Source: Cellulomonas sp. WB94 (lineage in GTDB: Bacteria; Actinomycetota; Actinomycetes; Actinomycetales; Cellulomonadaceae). Taken from it: a DNA stretch of 64,000 nucleotides. The notes beneath the pieces are model-generated. The model made no database searches and was not told the origin of the DNA. It saw nothing but the letters and a program-made list of their open reading frames with translations. The DNA lies in the NCBI RefSeq assembly GCF_003115775.1, contig NZ_QEES01000002.1, positions 1,116,001 to 1,180,000 on the forward strand. Reading direction: 5' to 3'. Shown here piece by piece: positions 10,201 to 16,812 of the stretch. Every line of letters begins with the position of its first letter. Within the stretch, counting starts at the first letter, position 1. The translations under genes and the position numbers were made by a program.

Positions 10201-10696
10201 GCAGCACGACCGGCTCGCGACGAGCGCGCCACGGCAGCGCAACTGCTACTACTCGTCGTCCGACGCGGCCTTCACCGACCGGTACGACGCCGCGGCCCAC
10301 TTCGACGGGCTGCGGGACGGGACCGTGGCGGTCAAGGGCGGCTGGCGCGTCTACTCGAGCGGCCCGGGCATCTATCTGCGGCAGGTCGTGCAGGGCGCGC
10401 TCGGGATCGTCGAGCGCGCGGGCGCCGTCGTCGTCGACCCGGTCCTCGCGCTCGAGGACGACGGCACGACGATCGGGATCGACCTCGGCGGGGTCCACCG
10501 CACCGTGCGGTACCACGTCGAGCCCGGCGACGCCCCGGTGCGCGTGGAGATCGGCGGCTGGCCGCTGCCGGGCGTCGAGGTGCCCGCGGCCTACCGGCGG
10601 GGCGGCCTGCGGATCGACCTGGCCGAGCTCGGGACGGACGCCGCGGCGGTGATCGAGGTGCACGTCGGGACCGACCGCAGCACGCTCACGGCGTGA
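7217..10696 (+). CDS. GH94-type glycoside phosphorylase, probably 1,2-beta-oligoglucan phosphorylase
   Basis: This large 1159-residue cytoplasmic protein has an N-terminal beta-sandwich region and a C-terminal (alpha/alpha)6 barrel. Barrel motifs are WFTQNALVH, a QFSGAAWGTRDVCQGP stretch, WPLMALGEYL and GEGDWDDTLQPA around residues 797-808. The last one matches the position of the catalytic Asp loop (GDWND) of GH94 phosphorylases. The length and the DWDDTLQP form fit 1,2-beta-oligoglucan phosphorylases (about 1100 residues) better than cellobiose phosphorylase (about 800). The GTG start overlaps the GH1 stop (GTGA). Family assignment is good; the exact linkage is an inference. Confidence 0.68.
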   Translation: MTTSALAGVLRGGATRIELSAAGDVRAIRHGDATLVSQYLATAHDAMVGGVFLRRRAPDGTVESAALVGGHADGTFAVDDRCARWSGRALGAQYAVTLTLDPDGVLWVWRVDVSADTADADRAPDDGATYDVVVAQDLALAPEAMSTSNEPYVSQYVVHHVIDDPRAGAVVASRQTMATAPVLPLALTAVVEGARAYLTDGFSFYGLGAKLDGHAAALDDADWESLTYQYEFAMPTLLGPSFDLTAPRTVHAVTAFVPDYRGELADAQHAVPDLLDRAAALAATTAPMSSSATPGRHSDPEAEPDHQGAAGVRVPSQRSLLVSARLLAGDDLTTDELVGLTTTSAGAAEVLRPETAPDGTLLSYFTADATHVVSRAKELLVERPHGHVLKAGSDVTPNVDVFSATAYAYGVFASHVVVGNTSANRFVSVQRNHLNLLRSSGVRVLARIDGAWRLLGVPSALVLDLGGLHWAYATGAGRIDVRTTVRSDARGLEVRVDAEHALDLLVTVDVELGEGRWSATSELDGRALVFTADAGTDVAAHCPDLAYVLATAAGRLGDDAVLFPDARARDTSVVTVEFDAATSASIVLTGDLEGSAAALQVARDGIDHPLDVEAELAAHRAYVADFTRHLHVEGDGRLAELNLLLPWFTQNALVHFLVPHGLEQFSGAAWGTRDVCQGPLELNLAFGHLDTVRDIVLRVFAHQLVDGTLPQWFMFDAYRERYQDDAHGDVVVWPLMALGEYLAATGDTGVLDAEVPFWDHAHRSPGTVPVPVSEHVRRSLDHIRSHRAPGTQLLSYGEGDWDDTLQPAQASMREEMASAWTVALLYQATRTLEGQLRGTAHAGLAAELGAEADTIAAEFTDRFVIDGVLAGYVVFAPEGPWPVIHPTDDRTGLHYRLIPMTRSIIAGLLTPDQALHHEALVEEHLHFPDGVRLMDRPAPFHDGITRYFRRGEQAANFGREVGLMYTHAHVRYTQALATLGRERLVTELLRISPVGQHDRLATSAPRQRNCYYSSSDAAFTDRYDAAAHFDGLRDGTVAVKGGWRVYSSGPGIYLRQVVQGALGIVERAGAVVVDPVLALEDDGTTIGIDLGGVHRTVRYHVEPGDAPVRVEIGGWPLPGVEVPAAYRRGGLRIDLAELGTDAAAVIEVHVGTDRSTLTA

Positions 10697-11624
10697 GCTG
10701 GCAGACCACGCAGCGGTAGAGCTTGCGCGCGGCCATGAGCTCGACGAGCACCGGTGCGCCGCACACCCGGCATGGCCGGCCCGCGCGACCGTAGACCCAG
10801 TGCCGTTCGTCGCGGTCGACGAGCGCGACCGCCCGGCCCGCGTCGTCGAGGTCCTCGCGCGTCAGCATGACGCCGGTGGCGATCCCGTCGTCGAGCAGCG
10901 TCGCCCAGTCCTGCCACAGCGCCCGGGCCAGGTCGGTCGGGACGCGGCGACCGGGGGTCCACGGGTCGAGCCGCGCGCGGAACAGCAGCTCGGCGCGGTA
11001 GATGTTGCCGATCCCCGCGACGACCGACTGGTCCATCAGGAGCTGCCCGACGGGCGTCGCGCGCGTCGTGAGCCGCCGCACGACGACCTCGCCCGCGGCC
11101 TCAAGGTCAGGCTCGGTCGCGGGGTCCGGTCCCAGCCGCGCGACCGCGACCTGCGCGGCCGACGGGTCGAGCACCTCGCACGCCGTCGGCCCCCGCAGGT
11201 CCGCGACGCTCTCCCCGGTCGCGATCCGGACGCGCACCTGCCCGACGGGCGGCGGCGGGAACACGTCGGGCTGCCCGTCGGAGCGCACCGCGAGGTCGAG
11301 CTCGCCCTCGCCCATCCGCACGGCCCGGCGCAGCCGCGGGGCGCCCATGCTGCCGAACGCGACGCCGCCCTCGGTGAGCGGCGAGATCCGCCCGAAGAAG
11401 TCCCACGCGCCGTACAGGCCGAGGTGGACGCGCAGCACGTCGCCGCCCTCGACCGTGAGGAACAGCTGCTTGCCGACCGCGCGTGACGCCACGAGCACGC
11501 GCCCGTCGAGGCGTGCGGCCCCCGCCGCGAACCGTCCCTGCGGGGACGTCACGGTCAGCCGGTGCCCGACGAAGTCGCGGTCGAGCTGCCGCGCGATGCG
11601 GTGGACGGTATGACCTTCAGGCAC
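10686..11624 (-). CDS. Fpg/Nei-family DNA glycosylase (endonuclease VIII-like)
   Basis: This 312-residue base-excision repair enzyme removes oxidised bases. It begins MPEGHT, giving the catalytic Pro2 and Glu3 after Met removal. A conserved Lys lies in AVGKQLFL, and the helix-two-turn-helix includes DQSVVAGIGNIYRAE. The C terminus is a zinc finger with CRVCG and RCVVC cysteine pairs. MPEGHT rather than MPELPE favours the Nei branch over MutM. Its last 11 nt overlap the convergent end of the GH94 gene, so the two transcripts would collide. Confidence 0.9.
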   Translation of the reverse strand: MPEGHTVHRIARQLDRDFVGHRLTVTSPQGRFAAGAARLDGRVLVASRAVGKQLFLTVEGGDVLRVHLGLYGAWDFFGRISPLTEGGVAFGSMGAPRLRRAVRMGEGELDLAVRSDGQPDVFPPPPVGQVRVRIATGESVADLRGPTACEVLDPSAAQVAVARLGPDPATEPDLEAAGEVVVRRLTTRATPVGQLLMDQSVVAGIGNIYRAELLFRARLDPWTPGRRVPTDLARALWQDWATLLDDGIATGVMLTREDLDDAGRAVALVDRDERHWVYGRAGRPCRVCGAPVLVELMAARKLYRCVVCQLTP

Positions 11625-11702
11625 GGTCGCCCAGCGTAGACGGCTGCGTCTGCTGGACGGCTACGGCTACGCCTGCGAGGCCGGGTGCAGCACCGTCGCG
11701 GG

Positions 11703-12476
11703 TCAGACCACCTCGGCCCGCTGCCACCAGGCCGCGGTCGCCCAGAGCCCGAGCACCCCGACGAGCACCGGGAGCGCGAGCTGCACCGGGGTGACGCTCG
11801 ACGCGAGCTCGGCACCGCCCATCCCCGACCACAGCCCGGGAGCAGCCCACGGGAACCAGGCTCCGGCCCCGAAGACGGTCACGACCTGGGTCACGACGAC
11901 GATCCCGATGAGCGCCGCCACGGCCGGCAGGTACCCCCGCCCGGCGCTCGCGACCAGGGCGAGCGGCAGGGCGAGCAACGTGGTGAGCACCGCGACGGTG
12001 ACGGGCAACGCGACCGCCCGCGCGATGTCGTCGACACCGGCCGGGCCGTCGAGCCCGATCACCAGGCCGATCGGCACCGCGACGACGGCGGCCAGCACCG
12101 AGGCCGCACAGCCCCAGCCGAGAACCAGCAGCCCCTTCGCCCACGCGATGCGGTCACGGCTCACGGGCAGCGCGTACAGCGATCCGATGGTGCCGTCCGA
12201 GTACTCCCGGCCGAACACCCACGAGACCACGAAGCCGACGCCGAGAAACGCACCGACCGAGAGCAGCTGGGCCATCAGGCCGAGGTAGTCCGACCAGGTC
12301 GACCCGGTGATCATCGTGCTCACCTTCGCGGACAGCTGGCTGTCACCGCCGGCGAGGTACGCCGCCATGAAGCCTGCGGCCAGGGCAGGCATCAGCACCA
12401 CCATGAGCGCGCTCGCCACCGCGACGACGCGGGAGCGTCGCATCTTGAGCAGCTCGACGGCGAGGGCGGCGCGCAT
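11703..12476 (-). CDS. ABC-2 type transporter permease
   Basis: This 257-residue membrane protein starts at ATG 12476, which overlaps the ATPase stop by one base (TGATG). It has six predicted TM segments. The first follows a short basic N-terminus (LLKMRRSRVVAV), and a FGREYSDGTIGSLYALPVSR loop is typical of ABC-2 exporters of the bacitracin/lantibiotic-immunity type. It forms the membrane part of the exporter with the ATPase at 12476-13246. The TetR-type gene upstream suggests induction by an exported compound. The substrate is unknown. Confidence 0.85.
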   Translation of the reverse strand: MRAALAVELLKMRRSRVVAVASALMVVLMPALAAGFMAAYLAGGDSQLSAKVSTMITGSTWSDYLGLMAQLLSVGAFLGVGFVVSWVFGREYSDGTIGSLYALPVSRDRIAWAKGLLVLGWGCAASVLAAVVAVPIGLVIGLDGPAGVDDIARAVALPVTVAVLTTLLALPLALVASAGRGYLPAVAALIGIVVVTQVVTVFGAGAWFPWAAPGLWSGMGGAELASSVTPVQLALPVLVGVLGLWATAAWWQRAEVV

Positions 12477-13246
12477 CACTGCACGCCCTCCGGAAGGTCG
12501 GGCTCGGCGGCGTAGACCATGTCGAAGAAGCGCCGTTCGAGGTCGGCACCGCCGGGGTCGAGGCGGCCGATGACGACGCCGCGGTGCATCACCGTGATCG
12601 TGTGCGCGATGCGTGCGACCTCGTCCAGGTGGTGGCTGGAGACCAGGACGGCGGCGCCACGCTCGGCCGCGTCCCGGAGCACCCTGCGGACCACGAGGAC
12701 GCCGCGCGGGTCGAGGGCGTTGGTCGGCTCGTCGAGCAGGAGCACGGTCGGCCGGTGCACGAGCGCGCACGCGAGGCCGAGGCGCTGGCGGTTGCCGAGG
12801 GAGAGCACCCGGGCGCGGCGACCGGCCCACGGCGTGAGCGCGAGCGCCGTGACCGCCTCCGCAGCGGCCCGCTCGGCGTCCTCGCGGGCGAGCAGGTGCA
12901 GCCGCGCGGCCGCCACGACGTTCTCGGTGACCGTCAGCTCGGGGTAGGCGAACGGCGTCTCGATGAGGTGCCCGACGCGCGCCCAGTCGTCCGGGGTGCA
13001 GGCGGCCACCTCGTGGCCGTGCACGGTGGCGGTGCCGGAGTCGGCGTGCACCATGCCGAGCAGCAGGCGCATGAGGGTCGTCTTGCCGGCGCCGTTGAGC
13101 CCCACGAGCGCGTGGATCTCGCCCGGGAGGACCTGGAGGTGGACGCCGTCGACGGCGGTGATGTCCCCGAAGGCACGGCTCAGGCCGCGCGCCTCGAGGG
13201 TTGCGGTCCCCGTGCTCGCGGAGGCGAGCTGGATCGGGTCAGCCAT
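12476..13246 (-). CDS. ABC transporter ATP-binding protein (exporter)
   Basis: This 256-residue ATPase has Walker A GLNGAGKTT, signature LSLGNRQRLGLA, Walker B VLLLDEPTNALD and a switch His in SSHHLDEV. ATG 13246 is chosen because AGGAG lies 7 nt upstream; the frame extends further 5' but with no ribosome site. It sits between the TetR gene and its permease in one minus-strand operon, most likely a drug or peptide exporter. Confidence 0.9.
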   Translation of the reverse strand: MADPIQLASASTGTATLEARGLSRAFGDITAVDGVHLQVLPGEIHALVGLNGAGKTTLMRLLLGMVHADSGTATVHGHEVAACTPDDWARVGHLIETPFAYPELTVTENVVAAARLHLLAREDAERAAAEAVTALALTPWAGRRARVLSLGNRQRLGLACALVHRPTVLLLDEPTNALDPRGVLVVRRVLRDAAERGAAVLVSSHHLDEVARIAHTITVMHRGVVIGRLDPGGADLERRFFDMVYAAEPDLPEGVQ

Positions 13247-13295
13247 GGTGGGCTCCTGAACGGTGTGGACTGTGGTTCGGTTGCGCGTGCGCCGG

Positions 13296-13862
13296 CTACC
13301 GCGCCGCGTCGGGTGCGTGCGGCAGGGCCTCGAGTGCCGCGACGACGCGTGGGCCGAGCGGCCCGGCGTCCGGGTCGACACCCCAGTCGACCAGGGCGGC
13401 CATGATCGCGCCGAGACAGGCGCCGGTCGCGACGATCGCCTCGACGTGCGGGACACCCGTGTCCTCGAGCGCGGCCACGACGATCGCCTCGGTGGCCCGG
13501 CTGCTCTCCTGGCTCGCAGCCCTCAGGGCGGGGTGGCGAACAGCGAGCCGGATCCGGTCGCGCGTCTCGCCCATCGCCATCTCGGGCATCTGGCTCCACG
13601 CGGCGAGCAGGCCGCGCCGGACCCGCTCGAAGGCAGGCAGGTCGACAGGCTGCTGCTGGACCGCCTCGGCGATGAGCGGGTCGTACGGGTCGCCGACGAC
13701 GACGGACTCCTTCGTCGGGAAGTGCCGGAAGAACGTCATGTGCGAGACACCGGCGGCGGCGGCGATCTGGGCCACCGTCGTCTCGTCGTAGCCACGCTCG
13801 AGAAAGAGCCGCAGGGCGGTGCTCTGCAGCAACGCCGACCTGCGTTCAGCGCGAGTCGTCAC
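13296..13862 (-). CDS. TetR-family transcriptional regulator
   Basis: This 188-residue repressor has an N-terminal TetR helix-turn-helix (TVAQIAAAAGVSHMTFFRHFPTK, residues about 29-51) and an alpha-helical ligand domain. Translation starts at GTG 13862. A 17-bp palindrome spans the promoter immediately upstream, and the exporter genes follow 50 nt downstream on the same strand. Autoregulation of a tetR-ATPase-permease operon is the simplest reading. The start lies about 7 nt after the -10, so the mRNA is probably leaderless. Confidence 0.88.
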   Translation of the reverse strand: MTTRAERRSALLQSTALRLFLERGYDETTVAQIAAAAGVSHMTFFRHFPTKESVVVGDPYDPLIAEAVQQQPVDLPAFERVRRGLLAAWSQMPEMAMGETRDRIRLAVRHPALRAASQESSRATEAIVVAALEDTGVPHVEAIVATGACLGAIMAALVDWGVDPDAGPLGPRVVAALEALPHAPDAAR

Positions 13863-13869
13863 CGCTCAA

Positions 13870-13898
13870 ATGTTAGTGACTAACATCGCGCGAGGCAA
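13870..13898 (-). promoter_or_regulatory. TetR operator overlapping a leaderless-type promoter
   Basis: ATGTTAGTGACTAACAT at 13870-13886 is a perfect 17-bp palindrome with a single central base. Read on the minus strand, -35 TTGCCT (13898-13893) and -10 TAACAT (13875-13870) are 17 nt apart. The palindrome covers the -10 and most of the spacer. The predicted transcription start falls at about 13863, at the GTG start codon of the TetR gene. The geometry fits direct steric repression. Confidence 0.72.
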
Positions 13899-13934
13899 GA
13901 GAGTGTCCCGCACCACCGCGAGCCGGTTCGGCGC

Positions 13935-15260
13935 CTACCGCCCGGTCACGGTCCAGGTCCCCGCGGCCAGGTCGATGAGCCGCGGCAGGATCACGTCGCC
14001 CGCGACGCGCAGCCCGTCGTGCAGGTGCTCGTTGGTGACCCAGACCTGCGCGTTGCCGATCCCCGCGGCCGTCCCCAGCGCGAGGTCGAGGTCGACGTAC
14101 GGGTCGTCGAAGTACTGCACGGCAGCGACCGGCACGTCGTTGGCGGCGAGCCGGTCGAGGTCGTACAGCGCGGGCCACGACGTGCGCGCGGCGAGCACGT
14201 CGGCGGCCGCCACGAACGGCTGCAGCGCGCGGTGCTCGGCGTACATCCACGGGAAGATCGCCTCGCCGGTGAGCTGCAGCGGCCTCGCACCGACCGCGAA
14301 CGACGGCCACCGGTCGTGCTCGGCCTGGGCCGCCCAGCCGCCGGCGCGCTCGCCCTGGTGGTAGATGACCTCCTGCAGGACGGCGTACAGCGGGTTCGCC
14401 TCGAACGCGGTCTCGTGCGCGACGGCGGCGCCGAACGCCGACGACGGGTCGTCCGTGCCGTCGTCGAACGCCGTGTCGAGCAGCCAGTGCAGCGCATCGA
14501 TGCCCGTGCTCATGCCGAACGGCATGCCGAGCATCTGCAGGCGGGAGACGCTGAACGGTTCGCCGGTCGGCAGGGTGACGTCCCCGACGGCGAGCCGGTC
14601 TGCGAGACGGTTCAGCGCGTCGACGTCGGACGGGTGCAGCCGCGCGAGCTCACGGTTGCGCGCCGCCTGACGCGGGTAGGTGCTGCGGTACACGTCCTCG
14701 GCGGTCGCGGTCGTGCCCGGCAGGCCGCCCGTCACGTAGCAGGCGGTCAGCGCCTCGGGGTGCCGGGAAAGGTAGACGAGCGTGAGGAAGCCGCCGTACG
14801 ACTGGCCGAGGGTCGACCACTGCCGGCCGCCGTAGACGGTCGCCCGCAGGTGCTCGGCGTCCGCGACGATCGCGTCGCCACGGAAGCACGCAAGGTAGTC
14901 GGCGGTCACGTCCGCCGTGGGGAACCGGCCGATCACCCGGCCGTCGACGCGCGAGGACCGGCCCGTCCCGCGCTGGTCGAGCAGCACGACGCGGTGGGTC
15001 TTGGTGGCGGTCGCGAGCCAGCCACCGGGCATCGGCCGGGGGCCCTGGCCGCCCGGGCCGCCCTGCAGGAACAGCAGCAGGGGCAGGTCGTCGGCCGCCC
15101 GCTTCGGGTCGACGACCTCGCGGGCGAACACCTCGATCGACCCGAACCGCGCGGGGTCCGCCCAGTCGACCGGGACCTGGACCCGGCGCTCGCGCACGAG
15201 CAGCCCCGCCGCCCGGTACTCCCCCGCCGCTGCGTCCCCGACCTGGGTGATCTCGCTCAT
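13935..15260 (-). CDS. Alpha/beta-hydrolase, proline iminopeptidase-like (peptidase S33)
   Basis: This 441-residue cytoplasmic hydrolase of the prolyl aminopeptidase type releases N-terminal proline (or a similar residue) from peptides. It shows an oxyanion-hole segment LFLQGGPGG, the DQRGTGRS motif, nucleophile Ser in GQSYGG and a likely catalytic His in NEHLHDG near the C terminus. The start MSEITQ at 15260 is preferred because the family's N-terminal residues begin there. No signal peptide is seen. It stands alone, 72 nt upstream of the TetR gene. Confidence 0.85.
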   Translation of the reverse strand: MSEITQVGDAAAGEYRAAGLLVRERRVQVPVDWADPARFGSIEVFAREVVDPKRAADDLPLLLFLQGGPGGQGPRPMPGGWLATATKTHRVVLLDQRGTGRSSRVDGRVIGRFPTADVTADYLACFRGDAIVADAEHLRATVYGGRQWSTLGQSYGGFLTLVYLSRHPEALTACYVTGGLPGTTATAEDVYRSTYPRQAARNRELARLHPSDVDALNRLADRLAVGDVTLPTGEPFSVSRLQMLGMPFGMSTGIDALHWLLDTAFDDGTDDPSSAFGAAVAHETAFEANPLYAVLQEVIYHQGERAGGWAAQAEHDRWPSFAVGARPLQLTGEAIFPWMYAEHRALQPFVAAADVLAARTSWPALYDLDRLAANDVPVAAVQYFDDPYVDLDLALGTAAGIGNAQVWVTNEHLHDGLRVAGDVILPRLIDLAAGTWTVTGR

Positions 15261-15395
15261 CGGCCCACCGTAGGCCACTGCAGTGGTCGCCGAGGGGCCC
15301 ACATCCTGACCCCCGTCTCAGGCCCCGCACAGACGAGCCACAGGCCCGGGGCGCTGGATAGAGGCCACACCACGAGACCCACCCGGGAGCGTCCC

Positions 15396-15998
15396 ATGTC
15401 GCAGTACCTGCTCTACGCCGTCGACCTCGTCGCGATCAGCGTCCTCGTCCTCGGCCTGTACTTCCCCCGTCACCGCCGCCGCGACCTCGTCGTCGCCTAC
15501 CTGGGCGTCAACGTCGGCGTGCTGGCCGTCGCCGGGGCGCTCGGGCAGAGCACGGTCGGCGCCGGACTGGGGCTGGGGCTGTTCGGTGTGCTGTCGATCA
15601 TCCGGCTGCGGTCCACCGAGCTGACCCAGCACGAGGTGGCGTACTACTTCTCGGCGCTCGCGCTGGGCCTGCTCGGCGGGCTGCCGGGCAGCTCGACGGG
15701 GCTGACGATCGCGCTCATGGCGCTCCTCGTGGTCGTCCTCGCGGTCGGCGACAGCCCGCGCCTGTTCCCCCGCTACCGCCAGCAGGTCATGGTCCTCGAC
15801 CGGGCCATCACCGACGAGGTCGCGCTCGTCGCGCACCTCGAGCAGCTGCTGGGCGCGCGCGTGCACCGGGTGGCCGTCCAGCGCGTCGACCTCGTCAACG
15901 ACACGACGTCGCTCGAGGTCCGCTACGAGCTCGGCACGGGCCCCACGGCCCGCACACCCGCCGAGGACCAGCCCTCCTGGCCGGGCGCGACGCGATGA
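15396..15998 (+). CDS. DUF4956 membrane protein
   Basis: This 200-residue protein has about four TM helices in the first 110 residues, with a conserved GLFGVLSIIRLRSTELT motif. A soluble C-terminal ferredoxin-like region follows. This matches DUF4956, which is regularly encoded next to a VTC-domain protein, as here: the next ATG overlaps this stop (ATGA). GGGAG lies just before the ATG. The pairing suggests a membrane partner for a polyphosphate-polymerase-like enzyme. The molecular role is unknown. Confidence 0.85.
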   Translation: MSQYLLYAVDLVAISVLVLGLYFPRHRRRDLVVAYLGVNVGVLAVAGALGQSTVGAGLGLGLFGVLSIIRLRSTELTQHEVAYYFSALALGLLGGLPGSSTGLTIALMALLVVVLAVGDSPRLFPRYRQQVMVLDRAITDEVALVAHLEQLLGARVHRVAVQRVDLVNDTTSLEVRYELGTGPTARTPAEDQPSWPGATR

Positions 15999-16774
15999 CG
16001 ACCGCCATCCTGGGCGCCCTCGACGCGCTCGCCCCGATCGACCTCGACGAGCTCAACGCCCTGGCTGCGCTGCAGACGCGGATCGACCGCAAGTACCTCG
16101 TGCCGCTCGTGGCGCTCGACGGACTGCTGCAGGAGCTCGAGCCCGGCGCCCGGATCCTGCAGATCGGCGCCGACCGCGACTTCGCGTACGAGTCGGTGTA
16201 CTTCGACACGCCCGACCTGACGAGCTACCTGGGAGCGGCCCGGCGTCGGCGTCGGCGCTACAAGGTCCGCACCCGCACGTACGTCGACTCCGCCGAGTGC
16301 TGGGTCGAGGTCAAGACGCGCGGGTCGCGCGGCAGCACCGTCAAGACGCGGCAGGAGCACGACCCGGACGCTCGGGAGCGGCTGACGACCGACGCCCGCC
16401 GGTTCGCCGACGGGGTCCTCGACGACGCGCACCTGCCCGAGGCCGTCGACGGCCCGCTCGCGCCGACGCTCGTGAGCCGGTACCGCCGCACGACCCTCTA
16501 CCTGCCGGGCACCCAGAGCCGCACGACGCTCGACACCGACCTCGTCTGGACGGCCGCCGACACGGGCGAGGAGCTCGCACTGCGCGGGTTCGCGGTCGTC
16601 GAGACGAAGACCGGCTCGACCCCGTCGTCCACCGACCGCCTCCTGTGGCGGCACGGCTACCGCCCGCTGCGGATGTCGAAGTACGGCACCGGCATGGCGG
16701 CCCTGCACCCGGAGCTGCCGGCCGCCCCGTGGCGACGCGTCCTCGACCGGCACCTCACGCTCGCCCTGCACTGA
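15995..16774 (+). CDS. VTC-domain polyphosphate polymerase-like protein
   Basis: This 259-residue protein has the triphosphate-tunnel fold of the VTC domain. Alternating basic and acidic strand motifs line the tunnel: RIDRKYLV, SVYFDTPD, KVRTRTY, WVEVKT, SRYRRTTLY, VVETKT and a final MSKYG. In yeast Vtc4 this domain makes polyphosphate from ATP. Bacterial stand-alone versions sit beside DUF4956 and a surface protein, as here. It starts within the DUF4956 stop. Catalysis is inferred from conserved residues; the bacterial function is not settled. Confidence 0.87.
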   Translation: MTTAILGALDALAPIDLDELNALAALQTRIDRKYLVPLVALDGLLQELEPGARILQIGADRDFAYESVYFDTPDLTSYLGAARRRRRRYKVRTRTYVDSAECWVEVKTRGSRGSTVKTRQEHDPDARERLTTDARRFADGVLDDAHLPEAVDGPLAPTLVSRYRRTTLYLPGTQSRTTLDTDLVWTAADTGEELALRGFAVVETKTGSTPSSTDRLLWRHGYRPLRMSKYGTGMAALHPELPAAPWRRVLDRHLTLALH

Positions 16775-16812
16775 CCCTTTCCCCCACCCCTTCCCCTCAC
16801 CTGGAGCTCACG

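Noticed and set aside
8108-10663. An 851-codon minus-strand open frame
   Set aside because: Antisense shadow of the GH94-type gene; composition is Arg/Val/Glu-rich as expected from complementing GC-rich codons, with no family motif or ribosome site.
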